Shown here: positions 10,696 to 20,490 of the stretch, one piece after another | Position numbering within the stretch: position 1 is the first letter of the stretch | Layout of the letters: every line of letters starts with the position of its first letter | Origin: Rugalucina vietnamica | Lineage: Eukaryota > Mollusca > Bivalvia > Lucinida > Lucinidae | DNA: 64,000 bases | Assembly: GCA_964017185.1 (NCBI GenBank) | Contig: OZ024882.1 | Span: 42,577,431-42,641,430, forward strand | Direction: 5' to 3' | The notes under the pieces: generated by a model | What the model was told of the DNA's origin: nothing | What the model saw: the letters and a program-made list of their open reading frames with translations, nothing else | Database searches by the model: none | Program-made: the position numbers and the translations under genes

Positions 10696-11147
10696 GTTTG
10701 CGCAATATAGTCATCCTATCTCCCTCTTAATGTTTTTACTGCTTCCAAAGGATCAAACCTTTATATTTTATTTGCTATTACTGCAGCTGGTGTTATGCCG
10801 TGTGGCGGCCCTAAAAGTCTCCCCGTACATCATCCACAGTGCAGATTATATTTTCATTTAGGTCCTTTGAGATTAGTAAAGATATTCAGGGTGTTGAAAA
10901 CACTCACGTTTTGGAAACATACTTCTAAGCAATGTTTAAATTATTTGACCCCGTTTAGGAATGTGTCTTTGATTTAGACTTCTCGTGTAAATTTTCGAAA
11001 TTACAGTACAATAGTCTGGCTTTCGTTGCCGGTTTTAAAAGGGCCACTGATGAGGGTTCATTACCCGAAAATGCGCAATATAGCCCATCCTCTCTCCCTC
11101 TTAATGTTTTACTGCTTCCACAGGATCAAACCTTTATATTTTATTTG
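10696..11147 (+). mobile_element. Hammerhead retrozyme: one monomer between direct repeats
   Basis: A 74-75 bp direct repeat (TTGCGCAATATAG ... TTTATATTTTATTTGC) sits at about 10699-10772 and 11072-11147. The second copy is preceded by a complete hammerhead core (11041-11086). Taking the predicted cleavage positions (after 10707 and after 11080) defines one 373 nt monomer. Retrozymes are small non-autonomous retroelements that move via circular RNAs made by such ribozymes; tandem hammerheads around one unit are their hallmark. The upstream core is not preserved, only its stem III/stem I 3' side. No protein is encoded. Confidence 0.7.
11041..11086 (+). ncRNA. Hammerhead ribozyme, type I, subfamily A
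   Basis: Order in the sequence: stem I 5' strand GGGCCA, core CTGATGA, stem II GGGT-TCATT-ACCC, core CGAAA, a short stem III around GCGC, then the cleavage-site A followed by stem I 3' strand TAGCCC (one mismatch with GGGCCA). All invariant core bases are present. Stem III differs by one base from the palindrome seen at 30586-30631. Confidence 0.75.
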
Positions 11148-11360
11148 CAGGGGTTTACCTATTTTTTTTTATTTTGCTGCAAAACAGATTGTGGGTACTC
11201 GTTAGAACCGCCTGGGCGAGGCGGTTCTAACATGTACCCACAATCTACTGTATGTTTTGAGCAAAACTATGAAAAATATCAAATTTTTTTTACTGAAAAT
11301 TTTCATTTTTTTACGACTTTAATAATCACTATATATTGCATGGGCAAGTTTTCGTAATGT
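11148..11360 (-). repeat. Hairpin repeat, with 27-arm perfect palindrome
   Basis: Centre at 11187-11245: GATTGTGGGTACTCGTTAGA then ACCGCCT, a GGGCG turn, and the inverted half ending TGTACCCACAATC. It abuts the retrozyme's TTTATTTGC end. Other copies: 19121-19310, 26665-26740, 31130-32275, 46080-46210, 47905-48060, 57010-57160. Confidence 0.8.
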
Positions 11361-11759
11361 AATCAGATTAATACATTAGAGGATACTAATCACTTTAGAT
11401 AATGTTCTGTAATTTCGGCATAATTTACCATTTTATATTATTTTACTAAGTTACCTGCATCCTCAGAATATCACATCACAGGCTGCATTTGATAACGTAA
11501 TTTTTACACATGGCCGTAATGCTTATGAAACATTGTCATCAAAAGCGCGTAAAGGGTTTGATGTTATACTACTTTGATTAATCCTCTGAAAGTTGTATAA
11601 AATATTCTATCAACACTTTAGATCGTTATATTATAGTTAGTCATCCAGATTAAATACTGAAAAATCTCCCAATGCACCAACATTGACATTGCAATCATAG
11701 TGCAGTGTCACCATTATCACAGCTGAGAAACACGTGGTACGGTATGTATGCAAATAAAA
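11361..11759. other. No gene recognised
   Basis: AT-rich spacer with no coding or repeat signal seen. Confidence 0.5.
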
Positions 11760-12010
11760 ATTAAAACTGAGATCCTTAAGAGCAGTGAACACTTTAATGA
11801 GAAAGGGGATGGGCCATACCGCGGTTTCGACTATTAAAGACTCGTCATTTACCCTTTAGATTTGGCAACATGGAGCCAAAGAGGATTACTGAAATTTTGC
11901 AACTTTCAACAGGGTAGTCGATACAAAGACTAGTTTAATCTAAATGGGACCAAATATATTAAACATTTGTAAGAAAATGAATCTTAACCGATTATAAATT
12001 TCTGATTTAT
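11760..12010 (-). mobile_element. Retrozyme fragment, subfamily B
   Basis: Read on the minus strand, the unit runs from a GAATCTTAACCGATTATAAA-complement block through the hammerhead at 11811-11854 into TCTCATTAAAGTGTTCACTG and TTTTAATTTTTATTTGC. The same order is on the plus strand at 18560-18845, so these are two copies of one family in opposite orientation. Confidence 0.65.
11811..11854 (-). ncRNA. Hammerhead ribozyme relic, subfamily B
   Basis: Minus strand: GGGTAA, then a decayed core ATGACGA in place of CTGATGA, stem II GTCTTTAATAGTC-like with imperfect pairing, intact CGAAA, the 8 bp palindrome ACCGCGGT as stem III, A, then TGGCCC. Two changes in the first core block should abolish activity. 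Confidence 0.55.
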
Positions 12011-12114
12011 CAGAATATCCTCGCTGATCTGAAAGAACTAAAAAGAAAATATAACCTGCACTTCGGAATGTATGCGAACCGATAAAATGATCGATGACGC
12101 ACATTGCAATTGTC

Positions 12115-12567
12115 GCCGAAGATGAGATATTCGAGTTTTCTCCTATAGCGGTATCTCTATGGACTGATATACATGCAGGCAGTGCAGAAATTGAACATTT
12201 GTTGAACTGAATTAATATAAGGAAGCCAGGTTATTTCGTTGTCGCAAACACTTCAGAAAAATGAACCTATATATAGTTACACTGTCAGTGATGTAGATAA
12301 TTGCGTACGGTATGTATCACAACGAATGTCCAGTGCGTACTGACGATACAAATGTGTACACGTTTTTTGAGTATTCTTATTTTAACCTCAATACACTCAT
12401 TACCTCCATCACAATAACATTGAAGTGTTTGCGAAAACGAAATAACCGGGATTTCTTCTGTTACTTTCTTTTAACAAATGTTCAATTTCTGCATTGACTG
12501 CACCCTCCTATCAGTCAATAGAGTAAACGCTATTAGATAAAACTCGAACATCTAACCTCAACTTCGG
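12115..12567. repeat. Inverted-repeat (snapback) element, arms about 150 bp
   Basis: The arm at 12115-12265 (GAGTTTTCTCCTATAGCG, GCAGAAATTGAACATTTGTT, GGTTATTTCGTTGTCGC) is found inverted at 12412-12567 (same blocks, complement, a few changes). About 145 bp lies between the arms. No coding capacity. Probably a foldback or MITE-like remnant. Confidence 0.75.
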
Positions 12568-12918
12568 CCTCGGTGTAGTAGCAGAAGTCCAGGCAGTGAT
12601 AGCTTCAGTGCCGGTCGCAGTAGAGAACCACCGAGCGATCGAGAGTCGCAGAGATGGTTACGAAGTAGTGACTTCACTTGTTGCTATCCCGTACAACTCA
12701 TTCGACCAGTGCATTGGGTATGCAAGGCAGCCAACCATCCATTTACTCATGGTTTAAAAGTCCTAGCCATAGCTCCAATCAAACCATGCCTATGCTTCAA
12801 CAAGGTCAGTCCCAGTTCTTAGGGTCAAATAATGGAGGAGAAATCAGTATAACAGTGTTTAAAATATCATGTTAAATGTTCCAACAGGTAACAGAAACAT
12901 AGATAACAGTTCGAAGAT

Positions 12919-13409
12919 ATGGAAAAGTCAACGCCTGAAGTGAAGGAGTCAAATGAAAAGCTCATTAAAAGTCATGTTGAGATAAATGAAACTGTCGGCA
13001 ATCTAAGCGAAAGAGTATCGCAGTTAGACGAAGATCTGAAACAGAGTGAACTAAAACGAGGAAAAGTTAGAGGCCCAATCGCGGTTCTGAAAGCTTATCG
13101 TAGAAAGCGAAAGGAAAGTGATCAGAAAAGAGAGCACAGAATAAAAACGCAAATGCAGATGGGCCACACGAAGGTGAATATGATGAGGAAAATGGTGAAA
13201 ATGACATTTTTAGAAAGGATAGTACAGTATGTGAAGATTTCCCGAGTATAGTGATGAAAGCGAGAAATAACTTGGGTTTTTTTCTACTTCTACGAAATGC
13301 ACTTAAAGACAAGAAAGTAGCGTATCTGAAGTATGATGAATTGATTATAGATTGTGAAATCTTCGATGACACAAGCGAGGACATTGTACAAGTACAAAAA
13401 GAAAGATAG
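12919..13409 (+). pseudogene. LINE ORF1p relic, copy 1
   Basis: ORF1 proteins of L1/Tx1-type retrotransposons bind element RNA as coiled-coil trimers. Visible here: a coiled-coil heptad stretch (EKLIKSHVEINETVGNLSER) at residues 14-33 of the 110-residue frame, then a jump from KRGKVRGPIA straight to a basic region, where the RNA-binding domain should lie, then in another frame VMKARNN and AYLKYDELIID-like pieces typical of the C-terminal domain (to about 13409). The missing middle suggests an internal deletion. Start taken at the ATG at 12919, but coding-like sequence reaches back to about 12720, so the true start may be upstream. Confidence 0.6.
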
Positions 13410-13471
13410 GGCAAGGCCGACGCCTAGAAAATGAAATAAGTAATGATCTTGGGCAGAATCTTTCAAACTTT

Positions 13472-13623
13472 ACTCTAAAATAGGTTCATGGAATATTGAA
13501 GGATTCGGAAAATATGAAAATGATGAACGTATATACAAATATGTTAATTTGATATTATTAGTTTTTTGTGAACCTTGTGGAAATTCCGTATCAAAATTTG
13601 ACAACTTGTTTGGTGGGTATAAA
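13472..13623 (+). pseudogene. LINE endonuclease N-terminus relic, copy 1
   Basis: Open 50-codon run, TLKIGSWNIEGFGKYENDER, then CEPCGNSVSKFDNLFGGYK and a stop. The S-W-N-x-x-G start is the first motif of apurinic-type (exonuclease-endonuclease-phosphatase fold) endonucleases that open ORF2 of L1-like elements; it sits about 60 bp after the ORF1 relic, as ORF2 should. The rest of ORF2, including the RT, is missing. Confidence 0.6.
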
Positions 13624-13629
13624 TAAGGC

Positions 13630-13713
13630 TTTGCGTATACGCAAATTGAGATTTGCCCTTTATTAAGTCCAAGTGCAAATTTTGCGTATACGAAAATTTT
13701 GCATATACGCAAA
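13630..13713. repeat. Palindromic mini-repeat TTTGCGTATACGCAAA, copy 1
   Basis: A perfect 16 bp palindrome at 13630-13645 and two more near-perfect versions at 13681-13713, in inverted arrangement around about 35 bp. It interrupts the LINE endonuclease relic and looks like an about 90 bp MITE made of palindromes. Duplicated at 15180-15262. Confidence 0.8.
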
Positions 13714-13885
13714 AGTAAAAACATTGCGTTCAGATGGACAGATTTGCAAACATTAGTAAATCTGGTGATGAGAACGGAATTTTAGATTGATAAAAGTAGC
13801 TGACACATGAAAGAGTATAATGTTTCTGCGTTGGCTGTTGATAAAATTATAAATTACATGGTATATATTTATGTATAAGTAATGA

Positions 13886-14245
13886 AAAGGTACAAGTAGG
13901 CATAATCAGGAAATGGCGCAGTCAGAAAGAAATATCCACTCCATAAACTAAGGGGTGGGAAAAAAAATAAAATGGCACTTAGGTACTTATACCAAGAAAA
14001 CATACCGTAAGCCGAATGAGCAGCCATTCCACAATAGGTGGCCACTCAGTTACCCGAACTGAAAAAAAATATGAAAACGTACATAAGGCTCAAACAGCAC
14101 TAAAATTCGACTCCAAAACACAAAACAATCAGAACCACAACAGAAGTATCACCTTGGAACGATCAGTAATACAAAATTACTGGGGGCTTAAACCGGTTTT
14201 ACAGGCGCCTAACCTCATCCTTACTAGCTTTGTAAAAGGCTTTAC
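13886..14245 (-). mobile_element. PLE tail fragment
   Basis: Minus-strand 3' terminus AAAAGGTACAAGTAGGCATA at about 13886, then the CGAATGAGCAGCC, CCTTGGAACGATCAG and TTAAACCGGTTTTACAGG blocks of the PLE tail; stops before the CTTCTGCAGTGG block. No coding part. Confidence 0.8.
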
Positions 14246-14472
14246 GCAAATGCATTCGACCAGTGCATCGGGTATACAAGGCAGCCAACCATCCATTTAC
14301 TCATGGTTTAAAAGTCCTAGCCAAAGCTCCAATCAAACCATGCCTATGCTTCAACAAGGTCAGTCCCAGTTCTTAGGGGCAAATAATGGAGGAGAAATCA
14401 GTATAACAGTGATTAAAATATCATGTTAAATGCTCCAACAGGTAACAGAAACATAGATAACAGTTCGAAGAT

Positions 14473-14964
14473 ATGGAAAAGTCAACGCCTGAAGTGAAGG
14501 AGTCAAATGAAAAGCTCATTAAAAGTCATGTTGAGATAAATGAAACTGTCGGCAATCTAAGCGAAAGAGTATCGCAGTTAGACGAAGATCTGAAACAGAG
14601 TGAACTAAAACGAGGAAAAGTTAGAGGCCCAATCGCGGTTCTGAAAGCTTATGGTAGAAAGCGAAAGGAAAGTGATCAGAAAAGAGAGCACAGAATAAAA
14701 AACGCAAATGCAGATGGGCCACACGAAGGTGACTAAGATGTGGAAAATGGTGAAGATGACATTTTTAAAAAGGATAGTACAGTATGTGAAGATTTCCTGA
14801 GTATAGTGATGAAAGCGAAAAATAACTTGAGGGGTTTTCTACTTCTACGACATGCACTTAAAGACAAGAAAGAAGCGTACCTGAAGTATGATGAATTGAT
14901 TATAGATTGTGAAATCTTCGATGACACAAGCGAGGACATTGTACAAGTACAAACTGAAAGATAG
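14473..14964 (+). pseudogene. LINE ORF1p relic, copy 2
   Basis: Duplicate of 12919-13409. The first frame (14473-14736) keeps the coiled coil and the basic EHRIKNANADGPHE stretch; after a frameshift the second frame (14740-14964) reads DIFKKDSTVCEDF, VMKAKNNLRGFL and AYLKYDELIIDCE, ending QVQTER at its stop. This copy is better preserved at the C terminus than copy 1, yet has the same internal deletion, so the deletion predates the duplication. Confidence 0.6.
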
Positions 14965-15028
14965 GGGCAAGGCCGACGCCTAGAAAATGAAATAAGTAAT
15001 GATCTTGGGCAGAATCTTTCAAACTTTA

Positions 15029-15176
15029 CTCTAAAATAGGTTCATGGAATATTGAAGGATTCGGAAAATATGAAAATGATGAACGTATATACAAATATGT
15101 TAATTTGATATCATTAGTTTTTGTGAACCTTGTGGAAATTCTGTATCAAAATTTGACAACTTGTTTGGTGGGTATA
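15029..15176 (+). pseudogene. LINE endonuclease N-terminus relic, copy 2
   Basis: Same TLKIGSWNIEGFGKYENDER start as copy 1, with a one-base change of frame before CEPC. Followed by the second palindromic mini-repeat. Confidence 0.55.
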
Positions 15177-15179
15177 AGG

Positions 15180-15262
15180 CTTTGCATATACGCAAATTGA
15201 GATTTGCCCTTCATTAAGTCCAAGTGCAAATTTTGCGTATACGCAAATTTTGCATATACGCA
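15180..15262. repeat. Palindromic mini-repeat, copy 2
   Basis: TTTGCATATACGCAAA at 15181-15196 and TTTGCGTATACGCAAA plus TTTGCATATACGCAAA at 15232-15261. Here the inner palindrome is perfect, whereas copy 1 has one change, so neither copy is a strict descendant of the other without substitution. Confidence 0.8.
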
Positions 15263-15434
15263 AAAGTGATAACATTACGTTCAGATGGACAGATTTGCAT
15301 ACATGAGTAAATCTGATGATGAGAACGGAATTTTAGATTGATAAAAGTAGCTGACACATGAAAGAGTATAATGTTTCTGCGTTGGCTGTTGATAAAATTA
15401 TAAATTAAATGGTATATATTTATGTATAAGTAAT

Positions 15435-15801
15435 GAAAAGGTACAAGTAGGCATAATCAGGAAATGGCGCAGTCAGAAACAAATATCCACTCCATAAACT
15501 AAGGGGTGGGAAAAAACTAAAATGACACTTAGGTACTTATACCAAGAAAACATATCGTAAGCCGAATGAGCAGCCATTCCACAATAGGTGGCCACTCAGT
15601 TACCCGAACTGAAAAAAAATATGAAAACGTACATAAGGATCAAACAGCACTAAAATTCGACTCCAAAACACAAAACAGTCAGAACCACAACAGAAGTATC
15701 ACCTTGGAACGATCAGTAATACAAAATTACTGGCGGCTTAAACCGGTTTTACAGGCGCCTAACCTCATCCTTACAAGCTTTGTAAAAGGCTTTACGCAAA
15801 T
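15435..15801 (-). mobile_element. PLE tail fragment (second unit of the duplication)
   Basis: Duplicate of 13886-14245 with a handful of substitutions; same terminus and same inner breakpoint. Confidence 0.8.
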
Positions 15802-16093
15802 GAACACGAGGAAGAGGCTATGAGTAAACAATAGTTTTTCAGCGGAAATAACCATTCGCAAACAAACTATAAAGCAATAGCTTTTCCGCAAAATATTCTA
15901 TCAGCCTAATGCAAGATTGCAACAGACCGAACGTAGAAAAATGGCTGCAGACATTGCAATTATTTCAAGGTCCAGCGGGTTTTATTCTGCTAAAGCGTTC
16001 AGATATGTCACAAAACATCATTCAAACGGGTCATAAATCCACCTGATTTGATTAAATCTTACAAAAGCTAGGCTATTATTGAGACAATAATTT

Positions 16094-16325
16094 TAGCCGT
16101 CTCATGAAAAAAACTACAATCTGTAAAGGCGAAAACAAAGTCGCAGATCAGCTTACCGCGAAGCTGATCAGCGCCTTTGTTTTCGCTACTCGGATAGTAC
16201 AATTCCTCTTCTACTTAAATCTGAAATCTAAAACTGCTAGCCTGCTTCTGTGCTTTTACAGCTCGGCCGGTTTGTGTCGGACCTGTTCGGAAACAACTTT
16301 GCTGGTTTTCCCACGAGGCGGCTCA
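16094..16325 (+). mobile_element. Hairpin MITE, family M (GAGCCGCCTC ends)
   Basis: Right end GGTTTTCCCACGAGGCGGCTC is well kept; left end AGCCGTCTCATGAAAAAAAC is a diverged inverse. Near the left end lies a central-type palindrome, GCGAAAACAAAGTCGCAGAT followed by CAGCTT...AAGCTG and the inverted half to TTTGTTTTCGC. Best copies are 53441-53675 and 63401-63634. Confidence 0.75.
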
Positions 16326-16400
16326 ATTATTCCACTTCTGGAGCCTGTGAAATACGGCTTCCTGAGATAAAACGTAGTTGTCTTAAACGAGATTGTGTAT

Positions 16401-16626
16401 TAGAAAACCAACAATTTGGGTTTCCGACCAGGTCCAACACGAACCCGGGTGTACAGTCAAAGAAGAAGGCTAAAACCTTGAAATTTCGGATTTAAGAAGC
16501 AGGTGGTTTGTACTATCCGTGCTACGAAAACAAAGGCGCTGATCAGTTTTGCAGTTACTGCGAAGCTGATCTGCGCCTTTGGTTTCGCATATGCTAATTC
16601 TTGATTTTTTCATGCTGCGGCTCAAA
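16401..16626 (-). mobile_element. Hairpin MITE, family M, inverted copy
   Basis: Reverse orientation relative to 16094-16325: AGAAAACCAACAATTTGGGT at left, hairpin GGCGCTGATCAG...CTGATCTGCGCC near 16536-16580, and GCTGCGGCTCA at the right end. The two MITEs lie about 75 bp apart in opposite orientation. Confidence 0.7.
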
Positions 16627-16802
16627 TGGAAATATTAGCAGCTGCCTGTCAGCCAGTGGTATTGGCATTGTTTATTGGTCGACTGCGGTATATCACGCAT
16701 ACATCGCATTCATACTTATTTCCGGTAGCTATGATTCGTTTTGTTGCTTACCACTGCCGGAAATTGGAAGCTACGGTCGCGAAAAGCCTTAACAATTATT
16801 GT

Positions 16803-17440
16803 GGTTAGTACAAGAACATGTCTAAGTTCACTTTTTGTGTTCTATATGTAAAAGCTACAATCTGAAGTATGGTTTATGATGCCTTCGAGGTTCAACTGGT
16901 GTTTTTCTTTTGCTCCGAAGTTAGTATGTTATTGGGCGCCTTTGTTCATGTAAAATTTGTATTTTAATTTTTACAAAGGGTGCTTAGTCCAAGAAAATGC
17001 CTTAGTCCACACATTGCACAGTGTTTAATGCAAGAACATACCCAAAGTACATGTTACTACCTGCTGGTGTACAAAAATGTTTTGATATGGTTTTAGGAGC
17101 TCAAAACATCCACATTAGGCAAATGAGCAATTACATCACTGTAAAATAATGTATTTTAACAACAGTCCAGCCAAAACAGATAATTATGCGAAAAATGGGG
17201 GTTTGGACTTAGAAATATTCTTGCATTAACACACTTTATAAATATTTGAATTTCTTAATTTTCTCCCGATTCGTTCATCGAATTTTCATGATATTTTTAC
17301 TTTTCATTTATTTAAAAATACAAACAATTTGGTACTATTTTCAAATGATTGCCAAGCCTTTGTCAAAAGTATAAAAAAAACTATGTCTTTCGCGTTTTTT
17401 CTGGAAACTTACAAAAATGGACACGTTCTTGCACTAACCC
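16803..17440. mobile_element. TIR element with repeated TTAGTRCAAGAAC words
   Basis: Left end GGTTAGTACAAGAACATGTC, right end complement GGGTTAGTGCAAGAACGTGT. Inside are further direct and inverted versions of the word: CTTAGTCCAAGAAAATG at about 16982, TTAATGCAAGAACATAC at about 17025 and TATTCTTGCATTAACAC at about 17215. No transposase. A PLE tail piece (16878-16942) lies within. Confidence 0.6.
16878..16942 (+). repeat. Small PLE tail fragment
   Basis: CCTTCGAGGTTCAACTGGTG, TTTTGCTCCGAAGTTAGTA and ATTGGGCGCC match the PLE tail between its stop codon and the GGCGCC block (compare 23385-23430, complement). It is internal to the tail, so unlike most copies it does not carry the 3' end. Confidence 0.65.
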
Positions 17441-17671
17441 TTCATTTGAAAACAAAAGTTTGAACAGAAGACGATGCATACAAGGTTGATTACGTAAACA
17501 GAACGAGTTTGATAAGTTCGTATCGTTCACACTTCCATACAAGCGGTACTACGTGTACATGAATAAGACTAATTAATACAAAAACGCACAAAATATCTAA
17601 TCTAAAGATCACTAAGATAAGTTAAGCCGTCCTTCCCCACGTTACATAACGTTAGAGCATTTAACATGAAA

Positions 17672-17720
<49 letters not shown>

Positions 17721-18559
17721 TAAATGTTGTGGATAAGATGGATTTCAGGACATTGCTGGCCTTTCAAAGTACATTGGTTGAATGTCCTAAATCAGGTAGA
17801 TGAGATTAAGAGAGTAGCTACAAATTTATAGAATATCTTTAAATTTATAGAAAAAAAATATTCTATATATCAAATACATAAACTGGCTGCCAAAACTGAC
17901 TCAATGAAAATCGCATCCCGAATCCGTGTCCACATGTGTGTCTTTTCGTTTTTGCATGGCATGTCTATTTTGCTACGGAGGCTGCATAGAAATCAGTGCA
18001 ACACTTCTTATTTAGATCAACCTCAACTCCGCATATAATTTATATTCAGCCCCTTAATTATTACGAAGTGTGTGAGAAGAAAATACAATCATAATATACA
18101 CATGGACATAAGTTAGGGAACACCTGTAATAATGTGACCAACAACTTTAGACTGCGAATATCTTTCTTTGTAAAAATTATGAAAAATGTTTTGATAAGTT
18201 GTCAAAATCTGTAGTATCCAAAGTTGCTTCTATGTGAAAATGGTTAGCATCAAACAAAAACTGTGACGGAGAACGACCATCTTTTATTCAGAAAATGTTT
18301 GCTAAATTTAAGAAACGCACTGCTGGTGTTTGCGATAACTTCATTATTTGAACTCACATTGTCGTAATTTTTCTTAAGAATAAAGCTGAAACATTGCTTG
18401 TTGAACTTTGATCATACATTCTTTATTTTCTGACCGACTGTCGGCGGTAGGTCAATAGATTTCCGGGGGTAGGTTTCATTATCACGTTTTGTTCTTTGGG
18501 TATACATTTTGCAGGTTGTAAATGTTAGATGCACAAGATGCACTGTATTCTTGAAATAC
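17441..18559. other. No gene; AAT microsatellite
   Basis: Contains an (AAT)n run at about 17674-17721. The remainder is AT-rich DNA with no frame or repeat that could be assigned. Confidence 0.55.
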
Positions 18560-18845
18560 TTGGATATTCTGAAGAATCAGAAATTTATTATCGGTTAAGA
18601 TTCATTTTCTAACCACAGTTTAACATATTTAGTCCCATTTAGATAATATAAGTCTTTGTATCGACTACCCTGTTGAAAGTTGCAAAATATATGTAGTTCT
18701 CTTTGGCTCCATGTGGCTAAATCTAAAGGGTCACTGGCGAGACTTTAATAGTCGAAACCGCGGTATGGCCCATCCCCTTTCTCATTAATGTGTTCACTGC
18801 TCTTATAGGATCTCAATTTTAATTTTTATTTGCAGCTTCCGTAGC
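18560..18845 (+). mobile_element. Retrozyme copy, subfamily B
   Basis: Upstream block TTATTATCGGTTAAGATTCA and AGACTACCCTGTTGAAAG-like sequence, hammerhead at 18728-18771, downstream block to TTTTAATTTTTATTTGCAG. Same order as 30870-31120, 56360-56630 and, inverted, 11760-12010. A second flanking hammerhead is not seen, so this is a solo unit or a fragment. Confidence 0.65.
18728..18771 (+). ncRNA. Hammerhead ribozyme, subfamily B, core variant
   Basis: GGGTCA (stem I), core CTGGCGA (consensus CTGATGA, so two changes), stem II GACT-TTAAT-AGTC, CGAAA, stem III as the palindrome ACCGCGGT, cleavage-site A, TGGCCC (stem I, all six pairs with one G-U). Structure is fully kept, but the changed core bases are normally essential. 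Confidence 0.65.
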
Positions 18846-19120
18846 AAACTAGTCATGCCATGCAAAAACGAAATGTGAAATTCCGCAGCCTGTCTCCTCT
18901 ACCTGTCAATGGAATCAGTGTAAAATAAACCTTATCATATAAATGACACTCACACAAGTGCAGAAAGGCACGTTGAAAATACTTAATAAGTCAGATTGTC
19001 TGTATGGTGTATGCACAGTGTGGTCTTGCTTTTACTGACAATATGTCAAATAGCCAAACGTCATCAGGAAAACGTGTCCATAAAATGTAAACCCCAGTTT
19101 TATATAACAAAACAGTATGC

Positions 19121-19310
19121 AGGGGTATACCTATTTTTTTCTTATTTTTGCTCCAAAACATAGATTGTGGGTACTCGTTAGAACCGCCTGTTCGAGGGGG
19201 TTCTAACGCGAGGCGGTTCTAACGTGTAACTACAATCAATGTTTTGAGCAAAAATATGAAAAGCTATCAAAACATTTCTACTGAAAATTTTCAATTTTTT
19301 TCAACTTAAA
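19121..19310 (-). repeat. Hairpin repeat copy
   Basis: Centre at about 19163-19240: GATTGTGGGTACTCGTTAGA, ACCGCCTGTTCGAGG, then an extra GGGTTCTAACGCGAGGCGGT where the inner arm is duplicated, then the outer inverted half. Flanks (GCAGGGGTATACCTATTTTT and TTGAGCAAAAATATGAAAAG) match other copies. Confidence 0.75.
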
Positions 19311-19583
19311 AAAATCTATGTACATGAATATTGCATGGGCAAGTTTCCGCAATGTATTAGAAGATGCTGATAAAATGGCTGCACCAAATCTGTGGTGGCA
19401 TTTATTAATGCTGTGGCTTAGAAGCATTCATCGCAGACAATACACCATCTGTGCTTCAGACAACTTATATCATCTTGTAATGAAATTTACTCTCAGATTT
19501 CAGTAAATAATACACTGAATATTGCTTTGAATCATAGCTGAGTCGCAGTGAAAATGAAGGCACAAGAGAGAATATTATATTAT

Positions 19584-19675
19584 GAGCAGCGTCATGAGAA
19601 AACAGGATTTTGGCCTAGGCGAAAACAAAGGCGCAGATCAACTTCGCAGCCACTCGAATATCTGTATGCAAACAA
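19584..19675 (+). mobile_element. Hairpin MITE family M fragment
   Basis: GAGCAGCGTCATGAGAAAAC end, then GGCGAAAACAAAGGCGCAGA and TCAACTTCGCAG; truncated after the first hairpin arm. Confidence 0.6.
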
Positions 19676-19778
19676 TACCACGTGATTGTCAGTAGCAAAA
19701 GATATGAACAATACATGAACAAATTAAAGTTGTTAATATTGGCAGTATGACATGTCAATCTTGACTTACTTAATAGGC

Positions 19779-19781
<3 letters not shown>

Positions 19782-19821
<40 letters not shown>

Positions 19822-19837
19822 TTGTTGTTGTTGTTGT

Positions 19838-19869
<32 letters not shown>

Positions 19870-19870
19870 T
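19782..19870. repeat. Compound simple repeat T(n)-GTT(n)-GAT(n)
   Basis: 39 T, then six GTT units, then about ten GAT units, in direct succession. Looks like stepwise microsatellite growth from a T tract. Confidence 0.95.
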
Positions 19871-20211
19871 CAGTATAATGTTCATAGTTTACTAGTATAT
19901 GTTTTCATCAAGCAGTTTTGCTCACCGATTACCACTTATTTACAAGCACAATAGTATACAAATCTTTTGTCTCGTTACTATGATGTATTGGAATCATCGG
20001 AAAGCGCAGGAAATGGTCAATGTCACATTCGTTTAGATTGTCTTTGACGTATGACCGATATTGTATCTAGAGATATTGGTTAAGTGAGAAAACAAAGAAA
20101 AATCTACGAGCTGGCTGTAATGGCACTGTGCCTCCAAAATAAAATCTAACTGCAATGTATTCGACCTTGACCCAAATGCCACGTTGTCTTCATTATCACG
20201 TGGGTGGGCAT

Positions 20212-20490
20212 AAAAACAAGTAGGCAATGATCAGGAAATGGCGCAATCAGAAAGAAAATCCCACTCCATAAATCAAGGTGGGAAAAAAACTAAATTGGCA
20301 ATTAGGTACTTATACTAAGAAAACATATCGTAAGCGGGGTGTGCAGCCATTTCCCAATAGGTGGCCACTCGTTACCCAAACTTAATTTAACATACGAAAA
20401 CGCACATAAGATGCACACAGCACAAAAATTCAACACAAAGACATAAAACAATAAGAACCACACACAAGTATAGCCTTGGAACGATCAAAC
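20212..20490 (-). mobile_element. PLE tail fragment
   Basis: Terminus ACAAGTAGGCAATGATCAGG at 20216 onward, then GGTGTGCAGCCATTTCC and CCTTGGAACGATCA, ending abruptly after ATCA. 5'-truncated. Confidence 0.8.

Larger units (their letters stand above)
12699..15803. repeat. Tandem duplication, unit about 1.55 kb, two copies
   Basis: Unit 1 starts at about 12699 (TTCGACCAGTGCATTGGGTA) and unit 2 at about 14253 (TTCGACCAGTGCATCGGGTA). Each unit holds a LINE ORF1 relic, the start of an endonuclease, a palindromic mini-repeat and a minus-strand PLE tail; unit 2 ends in the same GGCTTTACGCAAATG that joins unit 1 to unit 2. Differences are scattered and few, so the duplication is younger than the decay of the LINE, whose internal deletion is shared by both. 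Confidence 0.9.

Noticed and set aside
14016..14429. 137-residue open frame
   Set aside because: The first two thirds translate the PLE tail in its antisense direction; only the last part touches the LINE ORF1 region.
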